Assembly: GCA_015654635.1 (NCBI GenBank)
Contig: JAATGP010000004.1
Coordinates: forward strand, 1 to 64,000
From: Alphaproteobacteria bacterium
GTDB lineage: Bacteria > Pseudomonadota > Alphaproteobacteria > Micropepsales > Micropepsaceae
Length of the DNA: 64,000 bases
Direction of reading: 5' to 3'
Shown here: one piece after another, positions 41,656-50,253 of the stretch
How positions within the stretch are numbered: the stretch's first letter is position 1
How the letters are laid out: every line of letters begins with the position of its first letter
Notes under the pieces: generated by a model
The model's database searches: none
What the model was told of the DNA's origin: nothing
The model's input: the letters and a program-made list of their open reading frames with translations, nothing else
Made by a program: the position numbers and the translations under genes

Positions 41656-41889
41656 CTACCCGGCAATGACGCGGCGCCCGTTCACAACCGTGCCCCAATA
41701 ATATCGCGCATAGTCCTTCAGCGGCCCATGGCTTTTGATCTTTCCCGCCAGCACGGTGTTGTCGAGACCGGCAATAGTCCGCGCATCCGGCACCCATCCG
41801 TTGGGATCATGCGGCGCGTCTGCAAAAGCGGTGCTGCCTATGATAATCGGCGCCATGACTGGCACGGCATATAACATTGGCTTGCGCAT
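41656..41889 (-). CDS. Small exported protein, unknown
   Basis: A 77-residue protein with signal peptide MRKPMLYAVPVMAPIIIGST followed by AFA cleavage, and a mature domain rich in Gly/Asp/Asn ending YARYYWGTVVNGRRVIAG. RBS GGGGAA lies 4 bases before the ATG. It lies alone between the duplicated genes and hpnK. The ATG at 41889 is preferred to the 41976 frame because it begins the signal peptide. No family recognised. The 333 bases between the second tandem copy and this gene show no supportable gene. Confidence 0.5.
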   Translation of the reverse strand: MRKPMLYAVPVMAPIIIGSTAFADAPHDPNGWVPDARTIAGLDNTVLAGKIKSHGPLKDYARYYWGTVVNGRRVIAG

Positions 41890-41972
41890 ATTTTCCCCAG
41901 GGACGTGCAAGTCTCCATCTACCATAATTCGATAGGGCATCCCTACACGCCGTTGGCATGCGGCGTCCGCCG

Positions 41973-42809
41973 TCACCCGCCGGCAAAATCCGCGAATGTC
42001 CCGCGCCGCACTTGTCCGGCAAGGCCGATGGCTTCGGGGGCCAGCAGCGCGGTCAGTTCATCGCTGTAGCGATAGCCGGGAGCCGCCCCCTTATAAGCAC
42101 AGAGTGCAGGGTGAAGATAAATCTCGCTGACGCCTTCGGGCAGATTTTCCAGAATACCGGCCACGCGCTGCGTATCCATGGCGCCCGACCAGGCGAGGCC
42201 AAAGACGGCATCGGGCGACCAGATACGGTTAACTGAAAAGCGCTCGCGCAAGCGCATGCCCATAAAGCGTTCGAGATCGCCGCCGCGCGCGCTTGGTTCA
42301 ATCCGGCGCAGCAGTTCCGGCGGTTCGATGGGCGCGCGCGCAGCCGTCAGGCCGTAACGCTTACCGATCTTCACCATCAACTTGGCAATGGTGGGATGAA
42401 GGTGAAAATGCTTGTGGGCGTTGACGTGATCGAGCCTCAAACCCGTGGCCGCAAAGGCTTCGAACTGGGCCTCGATCTCGGCGGCAAGCTGGCGCTGCAC
42501 CCAAGGCAGAAAGGTCATGGCGATGGCGGCCTTGACCATATCGGTGCGGAAATTGCCGTCGGGCCCGACGAGATTTGGAATCTGCGATGGCGGCAGCACC
42601 GGCCTGCCCTCCACCAAGACCAAATGCAGGCCGACGCCGAGCTTGGGCATGGTTTTGGCACGGGCCACGGCATCACCCGCAGTGGGCGCCGCCACCATCA
42701 AGCTGGCGCAGGTGAGGATGCCTTCGCGATGGGCGCGCTCGACCGCTTCGTTGACCTCGAGTGCGGCGCCGAAATCATCGGCGGTGACGATGAGGGCTTT
42801 GTCAGCCAT
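41973..42809 (-). CDS. hpnK: Hopanoid-associated deacetylase (YdjC-like)
   Basis: A 278-residue member of the YdjC/HpnK carbohydrate deacetylase family. It removes the N-acetyl group from the hopanoid-linked acetylglucosamine placed by HpnI. Metal-binding features are ALIVTADDFGAALEVNEAV near the start, GLHLVLVEGRPVLP and LDHVNAHKHFHLHPTI. ATG at 42809 gives a tidy start; in-frame ATGs at 42818 and 42824 are alternatives. It lies leftward of hpnJ after a composite palindrome. Confidence 0.92.
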   Translation of the reverse strand: MADKALIVTADDFGAALEVNEAVERAHREGILTCASLMVAAPTAGDAVARAKTMPKLGVGLHLVLVEGRPVLPPSQIPNLVGPDGNFRTDMVKAAIAMTFLPWVQRQLAAEIEAQFEAFAATGLRLDHVNAHKHFHLHPTIAKLMVKIGKRYGLTAARAPIEPPELLRRIEPSARGGDLERFMGMRLRERFSVNRIWSPDAVFGLAWSGAMDTQRVAGILENLPEGVSEIYLHPALCAYKGAAPGYRYSDELTALLAPEAIGLAGQVRRGTFADFAGG

Positions 42810-42840
42810 GCGTGCCATTTGCATTCCAGTCAGCCCCATT

Positions 42841-43036
42841 TGTCATCCCCGGCTGAGCGGTCCGAGCAAAGCGAGGGCCGTGAGGGGAAGGGGACCCAGG
42901 TCGCGACGAAACCCTGTGCACCGACGAACCTGACACTATATTCCTCTGCCCCATTGTGCTGCGACAACACCTGGGTTCCCTTCCCCTCGCCCTTCATCGC
43001 TGCTGCGCAGCGCGAAGGGCTCGGCCGGGAATGACA
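42841..43036. repeat. Composite imperfect palindrome between hpnK and hpnJ
   Basis: Outer arms TGTCATCCCCGGCTGAGC (42841) and GCTCGGCCGGGAATGACA (to 43036) pair with few mismatches. An inner pair at 42882-42901 and 42969-42988 matches at 19 of 20 bases. The whole 196-bp structure holds no gene. It resembles an alphaproteobacterial intergenic palindromic repeat that could end or process the hpnI-J transcript before hpnK. Confidence 0.75.
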
Positions 43037-43043
43037 GCTTGTT

Positions 43044-44471
43044 CTAGCTAACGATCATGTCCTCGCGGGTGCGCAGGAATTGGAAGAACTCCACGCCTTC
43101 GCGCAGGCGCCGTACCAGCATGTCGCGCGAGGTCAGCATCTCGCCCACGATCTCCATGATCTTCGAGGGACGGAAATAGAATTTCTTGTAGAAATCCTCC
43201 ACCGAGTTGAAAATTTCGGTGTGGCCGAGATGGGGATAATTGAGCGGCGCGATTTGCGTTCCGTCTTCGGTGAGAAGGTCGACATCGCTGGCGAACCAAC
43301 CGTTTTCCTTGGCCTGCTTGTAGAGGAAAGTGCCGGGATAAGGCGCGGCAAGCGAGACCTGCAGCGTGCGCGGGTTCACTTCCTTGGCGAAGGCGAGTGT
43401 TTCCTCAATAGTCTCGCGGGTCTCGCCCGGCAGACCCAGAATGAACGTGCCATGCACGATGATGCCCAGCTCGTGGCAATCCTTGGCGAAGCGGCGCGCC
43501 ACATCGACGAGGAGACCCTTCTTGATGTTGTGGAGGATCTTCTGGTTGCCGGATTCATAACCGACGAGCAGGAGACGCAGGCCATTGGCTTTCATCACTT
43601 CCAGGGTTTTGCGCGGCACATTGGCCTTGGCATTGCACGACCACACCACGCCGAGTTTGCCGAGTTCGACGGCGAGGGCTTCGACGCGATCGTGGTTGTC
43701 GGTCAGCGTGTCGTCGTCAAAGAAGATTTCCTTGGCCTCGGGGAAATTTTCTTTGATGTATTTGATATCGGAGACGACGCGTTCGATGGAATGGAAGCGG
43801 TATTTGTGGCCGCCGATGGTCTGGGGCCACAGACAGAAGGTGCAGTGCGATTTGCAGCCGCGCCCGGTGTAATAGGAAACGTACGGGTGCTTGAGATAGC
43901 CGCCGAAATATTTCTGGGTGTCGAGGAATTTCTTATAAAGCGGCAATACCGAGGGAAGCTGATCCATATCCATCAGGATTTCGCGTTCCGGATTGTGGAC
44001 GATGGTGCCGTCCTTGGCGCGATAGGAAAGCCCTTTGATCGTCGCCCAATCGGCGCCTTCGGCCAGTTCCTTGATGGTGAATTCGTATTCGTTGCGGGCG
44101 ACGAAATCGAGCGCCGGGCAATCCTTCAGACTCTGTTCCGGCTCGACCGCAACTTTGGCGCCGATGAAGCCGATGATCGCGGCCGGATTCAATTCGCGGA
44201 TCATGCCTGCGGTTTTGCAGTCGGATTTGAAAGACGGCGTCGAGGTGTGGATGACGATGAGTTCGTGGCTTTTAACGTCTTCAACAATGTCCGCGAAATG
44301 CAGCCCGTGCGGCGGGGCATCGATCAGCTTGGAGCCTTCCACCATGGCAGCGGCCTGGGCCAGCCATGTCGGATACCAGAAGGATTTGACCTCGCGCTTC
44401 ATCTGATAGCGCGCACCCGCACCACCGTCGTAACCGTCGAAAGAGGGCGCCTGCAAAAACAACGACTTCAT
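43044..44471 (-). CDS. hpnJ: Hopanoid biosynthesis radical SAM protein
   Basis: A 475-residue B12-type radical SAM protein that forms the cyclitol ether ring from the sugar-bearing hopanoid. The cluster motif is YYTGRGCKSHCTFCLWPQTI near residue 200, within a B12-binding-like N-terminal domain and TIM-barrel radical SAM domain (ILGLPGETRETIEETLAFAK). ATG at 44471 has GAGGAA just upstream; an in-frame ATG at 44483 is less likely. Overlaps the hpnI frame slightly at its start side. Confidence 0.93.
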   Translation of the reverse strand: MKSLFLQAPSFDGYDGGAGARYQMKREVKSFWYPTWLAQAAAMVEGSKLIDAPPHGLHFADIVEDVKSHELIVIHTSTPSFKSDCKTAGMIRELNPAAIIGFIGAKVAVEPEQSLKDCPALDFVARNEYEFTIKELAEGADWATIKGLSYRAKDGTIVHNPEREILMDMDQLPSVLPLYKKFLDTQKYFGGYLKHPYVSYYTGRGCKSHCTFCLWPQTIGGHKYRFHSIERVVSDIKYIKENFPEAKEIFFDDDTLTDNHDRVEALAVELGKLGVVWSCNAKANVPRKTLEVMKANGLRLLLVGYESGNQKILHNIKKGLLVDVARRFAKDCHELGIIVHGTFILGLPGETRETIEETLAFAKEVNPRTLQVSLAAPYPGTFLYKQAKENGWFASDVDLLTEDGTQIAPLNYPHLGHTEIFNSVEDFYKKFYFRPSKIMEIVGEMLTSRDMLVRRLREGVEFFQFLRTREDMIVS

Positions 44472-44479
44472 ACCATTCC

Positions 44480-45622
44480 TCACCGCTTGGCCTTGGACAA
44501 CGCCCCATCCGACCGGACTTTAAGGCGTTCGTTTTGCCAGACTACCGACCTGCCGAAAAGCGAGGTCAAAAACACACCGAAGGATACCACATCCCGGAGC
44601 GGAAGAAGCCAGTAGGACCCCGCCGGGAATAGGAACACCTTGTCGATGTGCCATTTGAGCATGGCCCGCGCAAGGAGGGTAGCACCAACTGCCACCAGGG
44701 CGAGCGGTGCGGCCTCTGTCAGCATTAACCCCAACAGAGCTAGGGGAAAGGCATGGGTCACGATGGAACCCGCGTGGCCCCCAGGATCGACCGTGCGGAT
44801 GGTCCGCATCCAGCGAAGTTCGTGGGAAAACCATTCGCGCATTGCGGTTTCTGTGGCGGCGTGGCGCACTGCGAAGGGCGGAATGGCGACCGTGTAACCT
44901 TTGTCGCGGACGGCCTTGCCGAGGGCGTGATCATCCGCGAGGCGAGAGGCGAAGGCCACAAAGCCGCCCAATTCGCCGAGCAACAGCCTGTCGAGCGCGA
45001 TGGTGGAGCCGAAACAGGGTGAGGCCATATGAAGGCCCAGCCCGGTGATGACATTGGGCAGGAAATGATAGCTGACGCCCATGGCGGAGAGCCGCGATAC
45101 CGTGCTCCCAGCGCCCCAGCCGGTATAGATGCAAGTGACCGCCCCAACCGTCTCAGGCGATAGCGCGGTGGCGACTTTGCGCAAGTAATCGGGTTCTACC
45201 GCAATATCGCTGTCGCTAAGCACAAGGACATCGTGAGCTATGGCCCGCTCCATATTCACGAGATTGGAGATTTTGGGATTGCTGCCGTAACGGGTTGCAT
45301 CACAAACCAGCACGGCGTCGATCTTGGGATAGCGCCGACGCAGCGCTTCGACGGCGGCAATCGCAGCATCGTTTGGATCTTGCACGCCGAAGACGATTTG
45401 GAAGGGCGCAGGATAATCTTGAACGAAAAATGTCTCGAGATTGGCTTCGAGCGCCGGCTCGCCGCCATGCAGCGGCTTTAAGACGGTGACCGGCGCGAAG
45501 CGGGTGATGGCGTTGGCTTGCCGCGCTCCAAAACGGCGGACGAACCAAGCGCTCAGCACGGCATAAGCCGCTCCGGCAAAGGCCAGAAGCACACATAACC
45601 AGCCGAGAAGCGAAAGCACCAT
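44480..45622 (-). CDS. hpnI: Hopanoid biosynthesis glycosyltransferase (ceramide-glucosyltransferase-like)
   Basis: A 380-residue family 21 glycosyltransferase that transfers N-acetylglucosamine to bacteriohopanetetrol. Features: N-terminal helix, VTVLKPLHGGEPALEANLET, the donor motif VLVLSDSDIAVEPDYL, and the QxxRW-type HELRWMRT with C-terminal helices. The ATG follows directly on a T-run from an upstream hairpin, with no visible ribosome site. It is downstream of kdgK-eda on the same strand. Confidence 0.92.
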   Translation of the reverse strand: MVLSLLGWLCVLLAFAGAAYAVLSAWFVRRFGARQANAITRFAPVTVLKPLHGGEPALEANLETFFVQDYPAPFQIVFGVQDPNDAAIAAVEALRRRYPKIDAVLVCDATRYGSNPKISNLVNMERAIAHDVLVLSDSDIAVEPDYLRKVATALSPETVGAVTCIYTGWGAGSTVSRLSAMGVSYHFLPNVITGLGLHMASPCFGSTIALDRLLLGELGGFVAFASRLADDHALGKAVRDKGYTVAIPPFAVRHAATETAMREWFSHELRWMRTIRTVDPGGHAGSIVTHAFPLALLGLMLTEAAPLALVAVGATLLARAMLKWHIDKVFLFPAGSYWLLPLRDVVSFGVFLTSLFGRSVVWQNERLKVRSDGALSKAKR

Positions 45623-45629
45623 AAAAAAA

Positions 45630-45692
45630 GGCCCCTGCCCCGCTGTGGGGTGGAGCCTTCTAACCCCTCCCCCCTTGTCAGGGGAAGGGGCC
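45630..45692 (-). terminator. Terminator after kdgK whose U-tract runs into the hpnI start codon
   Basis: On the minus strand, arms GGCCCCTTCCCC and GGGGCAGGGGCC (11 of 12 pairs, with an inner CCCC/GGGG stem) are followed at once by seven T, then ATG of hpnI. It lies 29 bases after the kdgK stop. The structure is a normal rho-independent terminator for eda-kdgK, but its position leaves no leader for hpnI. Confidence 0.8.
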
Positions 45693-45720
45693 GAAGAGGT
45701 CCGTCTTAGCGGATCACGGC

Positions 45721-46827
45721 TTAGCGAATGACTCTGGCGCCTTTGCCCTTCATGATCGCTTCGACTTCCTTGTAATTGACCATCGAGGTATCGCCGGGGG
45801 TCGACATGGCGAGGGCGCCGTGGGCGGCGCCGTATTCGACGGCGGCCTGCGGGCCTTTGCCCTCCATGAAGCCATACGCCAGACCGGAGGCGAAACCATC
45901 ACCGCCGCCAACGCGGTCGTAGATTTCCAGGCCATTGCGCATCGGGGCTTCGTAGAAATTGCCGCCCGCCCAAATGACCGCGCCCCAATCGTTGACGGAG
46001 GCCGTCTTGGCGTTGCGCAGCGTGGTGGCGGCCACTTTGAAGTTCGGGAACTCCTTGACGGCGGTTTCGATCATCTTCTTGAAATTGGCCGGATCGATCT
46101 TGGAGATGTGCTCGTCGAGACCTTCCACTTCAAAGCCGAGGCAGGCGGTGAAATCTTCCTCATTGCCGATCATGACATCGACATACTGGGCGATTTCGCG
46201 ATTGATCTTCTGCGCCCCGGCCTTGCCGCCCTGGCTCTTCCACAGCTGACCGCGGTAGTTGAGGTCGTAAGCAACGATGGTGCCGTATTTGTGCGCGGCC
46301 TTCACCGCTTCGATCACCACTTCCGAGGTGTTGGGGGCGAGCGCGGCGAAAATGCCGCCGGTGTGGAACCAGCGCACACCTTCTTCGCCGAAGAGCTTGT
46401 CCCAATCGACTTCACCGGGCTTGATCTGCGATGCGGCCGAGTTGCCGCGGTCGTTGCAGCCCAGCGCCGCACGGGGGCCGTAGCCCTTTTCGGTGAAGTT
46501 GAGGCCAACGCGGGTGTTGCGACCAATGCCGTCAAACTCGCGCCAGATGATGTGCGAGGTATCGACGCCACCCTGCATGATCAGATCTTCAACCAGCCAG
46601 CCGATATCGTTTTCCGGCAAGGCGGTGACGACCGAAGAGCGCTTCTTCCAGCACTTCTTGAAGGCGCGGCAGACATTGTATTCGCCGCCGCCTTCGGAGA
46701 CCGCGAACTGGCGTGTGGTGCGCACGCGGCCAAAGCCGGGATCGAGGCGCAGCATCACTTCGCCAAGCGAGACGCAATCCCACTTGGTTTCGGAAGCGGA
46801 GCGGATTTTGAGGATTTCGTCAGCCAT
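45721..46827 (-). CDS. kdgK: 2-keto-3-deoxygluconate kinase, PfkB family
   Basis: Phosphorylates KDG to KDPG. The 368-residue PfkB-type sugar kinase has SLGEVMLRLDPG, the glycine-rich SEGGGEYNVCRAFKKC and the catalytic-base segment DRVGGGDGFASGLAYGFME (GAGD-type anion hole). The start at 46827 lies 4 bases after eda. Together with eda it handles KDG from sugar acids or the Entner-Doudoroff route. Confidence 0.88.
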   Translation of the reverse strand: MADEILKIRSASETKWDCVSLGEVMLRLDPGFGRVRTTRQFAVSEGGGEYNVCRAFKKCWKKRSSVVTALPENDIGWLVEDLIMQGGVDTSHIIWREFDGIGRNTRVGLNFTEKGYGPRAALGCNDRGNSAASQIKPGEVDWDKLFGEEGVRWFHTGGIFAALAPNTSEVVIEAVKAAHKYGTIVAYDLNYRGQLWKSQGGKAGAQKINREIAQYVDVMIGNEEDFTACLGFEVEGLDEHISKIDPANFKKMIETAVKEFPNFKVAATTLRNAKTASVNDWGAVIWAGGNFYEAPMRNGLEIYDRVGGGDGFASGLAYGFMEGKGPQAAVEYGAAHGALAMSTPGDTSMVNYKEVEAIMKGKGARVIR

Positions 46828-46831
46828 TGTC

Positions 46832-47503
46832 TTATTTCCCACGGATTTTGCGGATGATAGCGATGGTCTCGGCGACCTTCTTCTCAATGCCCTTATAGTC
46901 TTTGGCCTTGAGAAGATCAGCGGTGATGAGGTTGGAGCCGATGCCGCAAGCCACGATGCCGGCCTTGAACCACTTGGTGAGCGATTCTTCGGTGGTATCG
47001 ACGCCGCCGGTCGGCATCAATTTGGTCCAGGGCATGGGGCCCTTGATGTTCTTCACGAATTCGGGGCCGCCGACGCAGGAACCCGGAAACACCTTGACGA
47101 TTTCGCAGCCAAGTTCCTGGGCATAGGAGACTTCGGTGGCCGAGCCGCAACCCGGGCTATAGGGAATGCCACGGCGATTGCAGAGCTTGGCGACTTCGGC
47201 ATTCAGCATCGGGCCGACAACGAAATTGGTGCCGTTGGCGATATAGATGCCAGCCGTCGGGGCATCGATGATGGAGCCGACGCCCATGATCACGCTGGGG
47301 TCCGCCTTGACGAAGTGACGGTTCACTTCGAGGAAGACGTGGCTGGCGAAATCGCCGCGATTGGTGAACTCGATGCACTTGGCCCCGCCGTTGGCGCAAG
47401 CCTGGATCACATTGATGCAAACCTCTGTATCGGGGTGATAGAAAACAGGGATAACGCCCTGATCCATCATCGCGATAAGTACACTCATCCGGTCCTTTGC
47501 CAT
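46832..47503 (-). CDS. eda: KDPG/KHG aldolase
   Basis: Cleaves KDPG to pyruvate and glyceraldehyde 3-phosphate. The 223-residue class I aldolase has the catalytic glutamate in CIEFTNRG near residue 46 and the Schiff-base lysine in EIVKVFPGSCVGG, with PTGGVDTTEESL for phosphate binding. First gene of the eda-kdgK operon, with a LacI-type palindrome upstream. Confidence 0.94.
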   Translation of the reverse strand: MAKDRMSVLIAMMDQGVIPVFYHPDTEVCINVIQACANGGAKCIEFTNRGDFASHVFLEVNRHFVKADPSVIMGVGSIIDAPTAGIYIANGTNFVVGPMLNAEVAKLCNRRGIPYSPGCGSATEVSYAQELGCEIVKVFPGSCVGGPEFVKNIKGPMPWTKLMPTGGVDTTEESLTKWFKAGIVACGIGSNLITADLLKAKDYKGIEKKVAETIAIIRKIRGK

Positions 47504-47634
47504 TGTCCTTCAGTCCTTCCTGTTTTCTGGTGGCACGGCCTTTAGCGGACCGTCCCGAAATCCTTCGGCGCCGCCTTCAGCTACCCTGTCCGATAAGGAG
47601 GCAGCAAGGAAAAGCGGCTCGCCTGCGAAAGCTG

Positions 47635-47648
47635 TGTTAGCGGTAACA
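47635..47648. promoter_or_regulatory. LacI-family-type operator upstream of eda-kdgK
   Basis: TGTTAGCGGTAACA is a 14-bp palindrome with a central CG and one mismatched pair. It is the classic LacI/GalR-family operator form and lies 132 bases before the eda start. No LacI-type gene is in this window; the regulator must be elsewhere. Confidence 0.65.
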
Positions 47649-47808
47649 ATACCCTCTTTCCACTGCGGTCAAGCTGACCCGCGCGCCCGCGCGATTCCGT
47701 CGCTTATAAAGCACCCGTCAAAATTGACACCGGTTTCCATACCGCGACCTGACGGCCTTTCCAAGCAGCCCTTCTGCCGCGGCCACCGCGCAGGGCTTGC
47801 GGCGTGAC

Positions 47809-47866
47809 CCGGACCTAAACGCTAAGGTCCGGAAATGTGCGTGACCTCGCCTTTGCGACGAGGTTA
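47809..47866. repeat. Two hairpins in the eda/gntR divergent gap
   Basis: The 528-base gap 47504-48031 holds no gene. CCGGACCT / AGGTCCGG (47809-47832) and GTGACCTCG / CGAGGTTAC (47841-47866) form adjacent stems, the second followed by AAAAA. The promoter of gntR lies further right (TATATATATCACTATAAC near 47972). Confidence 0.5.
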
Positions 47867-48031
47867 CAAAAACATCCCGAAAAGACATTCGGACAAGCTC
47901 TTTCTCCATGCGTCCATGCAACGCTTTCCCGCAAAAACGGTGACCTTGCCTGGGCTTGGCTGTGTTGGCTATATATATCACTATAACCGCTGGACGAAGA
48001 CGAGAAAGTCGTTGTCCGACTGGAATCCGGC

Positions 48032-48400
48032 ATGGACATTGAGTGGAACGACAGCCTGCCGATTTATCGCCAACTGCGCGACCGCGTGGTGGCATCTATT
48101 TTGGACGGGAGTCTGCTGGAGGGCGATCCCTTGCCATCGGTGCGCAACGTTGCAGCGGATTTCCGCGTCAATCCGCTGACAGTCCTGAAGGGCTACCAGA
48201 TGCTTGTCGATGAGGGTCTGGTCGAGAAGAGGCGGGGACTTGGTATGTTCGTCAGGGACGGTGCGCGCGCCCTGCTGCTGCAAAGCGAGCGGCGGCGGTT
48301 TCTGAATGAGGAATGGCCACGGATTTGCGCCACCATCGTCCGGCTGGGGCTTGAAAAAGACGCGCTGTTCAAACAGCTCGATCGCGTGAAGAAGGACTAG
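48032..48400 (+). CDS. GntR-family regulator, YtrA type
   Basis: A 122-residue short GntR protein: the N-terminal winged helix (LPIYRQLRDRVVASILDG, LPSVRNVAADFRVNPLTVLK) with only a short C-terminal helix for dimerisation, as in YtrA regulators of ABC transporters. It is 3 bases ahead of the ABC ATPase gene, so it almost certainly autoregulates that operon. CTATAAC in its promoter resembles half of the palindrome at 50204. Confidence 0.9.
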   Translation: MDIEWNDSLPIYRQLRDRVVASILDGSLLEGDPLPSVRNVAADFRVNPLTVLKGYQMLVDEGLVEKRRGLGMFVRDGARALLLQSERRRFLNEEWPRICATIVRLGLEKDALFKQLDRVKKD

Positions 48401-48403
48401 GCG

Positions 48404-49267
48404 ATGGTTACCGTTGAAGCCCGCCATTTGCGCCTTTTCTATCATGACACAGTCGCCATCGACGACATCGATCTGACTATCGAAGAAGGGCGCATTCTCG
48501 GCATCATTGGCCCAAATGGTGCCGGCAAGACTTCGCTCTTCAATGCCATGCTGGGATTTGTGCCGCATGAGGGGACGCTTTCCGTGTTGGGCCTTAATCC
48601 GTGGACGGAGCGTAACCGGCTGATGGGCGAGGTGACGTTCGTTTCCGATGTGGCCGTTCTGCCGCGCTGGGCTAAGGTCTCGCAGGCGCTCGATTACGTG
48701 GCGGGAGTGCATCCCCGCTTCAACCGCGCCGTGGTCGATGCCTTCTTGGAAAAGACCACCATCCGCCGCGAGGCCAAGGTGCGCGAATTGTCGAAAGGCA
48801 TGGTCACGCAGCTGCATCTGGCACTGATGATGGCTATCGACTCCAAACTTTTGGTGTTGGACGAGCCGACACTCGGACTCGATCTGATTTATCGCAAGGC
48901 CTTCTACGACGCACTGCTAGGCGATTATCTGGACACCAAGCGCACCATTCTGGTGGCGACGCACCAAGTCGAGGAAATTCAAAATATTCTAACCGATTTT
49001 GTCTTCCTCGACCGCGGCCGCGTGGTGCTCTCAGCCAGCATGGCAGAGTTCGAAAACCGTTTCGCCGAAGTGTTGGCCGCCCCCGGGCAAATCGGTGCGG
49101 CGCGGCGCCTTAATCCCCTCAGCGAGAAGACAGTCCTGGGCCGCAGCGTGTTCCTGTTTGACGGTATCTCGCAGGAAAAACTTGCCGCGCTTGGCGAGGT
49201 GCGCACGCCCGGCCTTGCCGATCTTTTCCTGTCCCTCATGGAGCACGCAGAGGATAAAAAGGCATGA
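48404..49267 (+). CDS. ABC transporter ATP-binding protein
   Basis: A 287-residue ABC ATPase: Walker A IIGPNGAGKTSLFNAML, signature ELSKGMVTQLHLALMM, Walker B KLLVLDEPTLGLDL, and H-loop VATHQVEEI. Similar to YtrB/BcrA exporters partnered with YtrA regulators. Overlaps the permease gene by 4 bases. Substrate unknown; cell-envelope stress or peptide export is the usual theme. Confidence 0.92.
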   Translation: MVTVEARHLRLFYHDTVAIDDIDLTIEEGRILGIIGPNGAGKTSLFNAMLGFVPHEGTLSVLGLNPWTERNRLMGEVTFVSDVAVLPRWAKVSQALDYVAGVHPRFNRAVVDAFLEKTTIRREAKVRELSKGMVTQLHLALMMAIDSKLLVLDEPTLGLDLIYRKAFYDALLGDYLDTKRTILVATHQVEEIQNILTDFVFLDRGRVVLSASMAEFENRFAEVLAAPGQIGAARRLNPLSEKTVLGRSVFLFDGISQEKLAALGEVRTPGLADLFLSLMEHAEDKKA

Positions 49268-50157
49268 TGACGAGCGCGCCCCACACGATTGGCGATAGCA
49301 CCGCTCTTCTGCCACAGCCGCTCCGAGCTGCGGCGTGGTCTGTGCGGCGCGAAATCTGGGAACACCGGTTCTTAATTGGCGCCCCGGTCGGCGTGGCCGC
49401 GCTGGTGGTGGTCGTGTTTGTCGTCGGATGGCCGTTCGGCATCGGCGCTGCCATCGCGGGTGATTTCGCTGCTAGCCATAAAGGCATGGGAATGGCGCTC
49501 GATTTTGCCACCTTCCTCTGCATGGTGACGGGTGGCATTTCCGCTATTTTCTATTGTCTCGAGGCTCTGCACGGCGAGCGGCGCGATCGCAGTATTCTGT
49601 TCTGGAAATCGTTGCCGGTTTCCGACACTGAAACGCTTCTCACCAAGCTCGCTGTGCCCATGGTGGTGATCCCCATGGTGGTGGTCGTCGCGGTGGTGGC
49701 GCTGTGCACTTTGCTGCTGGCGATCAGCTCGGCAATCGTTGCTGTCGAAGGCCATACCATCGCGGCGCTGTGGCGGGCGGGCGGGTTCCCGCTGCGCTTT
49801 TCCTGCCTCAGCTACGCCTTGCTGGTTAGTGCCGTATGGTATGCGCCGATCTATTGCGGGCTGCTTCTGGTTTCGGTTTGGGCTAAATACACTCCGTTTT
49901 TGTGCGTCGCCCTACCCATCATTCTGTCCGTTGCCGCTGACAAACTGGTGTTCCATGACCAGCGCATAACCGGCTTCTATCTCTATCGCCTGTTCGGCTG
50001 GTTGGAGGAAGCCTTGCGCCTCGACAAGGCGGGCCTGCCCATCGCGCGCGATCCCGAAAGGTTCTTTTCCTGCCCCGGCCTGTGGCTGGGATTGGCCACA
50101 GCAATCGTGCTGTTTGTCGCCGCCGTATATCGCCGCCGCCGCGCCAGCCCCTTCTGA
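49264..50157 (+). CDS. ABC-2-type transporter permease
   Basis: A 297-residue membrane protein with about six helices, such as VGVAALVVVVFVVGWPFGIG, VIPMVVVVAVVALCTLLLAI and LWLGLATAIVLFVAAVYRRR. It is coupled to the ATPase gene by a 4-base overlap, so the two form the transporter controlled by the GntR protein. No family beyond ABC-2-like can be assigned by eye. Confidence 0.82.
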   Translation: MMTSAPHTIGDSTALLPQPLRAAAWSVRREIWEHRFLIGAPVGVAALVVVVFVVGWPFGIGAAIAGDFAASHKGMGMALDFATFLCMVTGGISAIFYCLEALHGERRDRSILFWKSLPVSDTETLLTKLAVPMVVIPMVVVVAVVALCTLLLAISSAIVAVEGHTIAALWRAGGFPLRFSCLSYALLVSAVWYAPIYCGLLLVSVWAKYTPFLCVALPIILSVAADKLVFHDQRITGFYLYRLFGWLEEALRLDKAGLPIARDPERFFSCPGLWLGLATAIVLFVAAVYRRRRASPF

Positions 50158-50203
50158 CCACGTTCTCATGCCGCTCGTCGGGAAGGGGAGGCTTGACTCG
50201 ACA

Positions 50204-50231
50204 TCAGTGTTATAGTTAGCTATAACACTGA
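50204..50231. promoter_or_regulatory. Perfect 12-bp inverted repeat upstream of a secreted-protein gene
   Basis: Arms TCAGTGTTATAG and CTATAACACTGA around TTAG, ending 22 bases before the start codon at 50254. TTGACT at 50193 could be a -35 box, so the repeat would cover the promoter. GTTATAG/CTATAAC halves fit YtrA-type GntR operators, pointing to control by the regulator at 48032. Confidence 0.72.
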
Positions 50232-50253
50232 AATTACAAATGGAGAATGTTCC

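Noticed and set aside
41461..41874. 137-codon plus-strand frame
   Set aside because: Mostly antisense to the small exported gene at 41656, which has a signal peptide and RBS.
43080..44615. 511-codon plus-strand frame
   Set aside because: Antisense to hpnJ; shadow.
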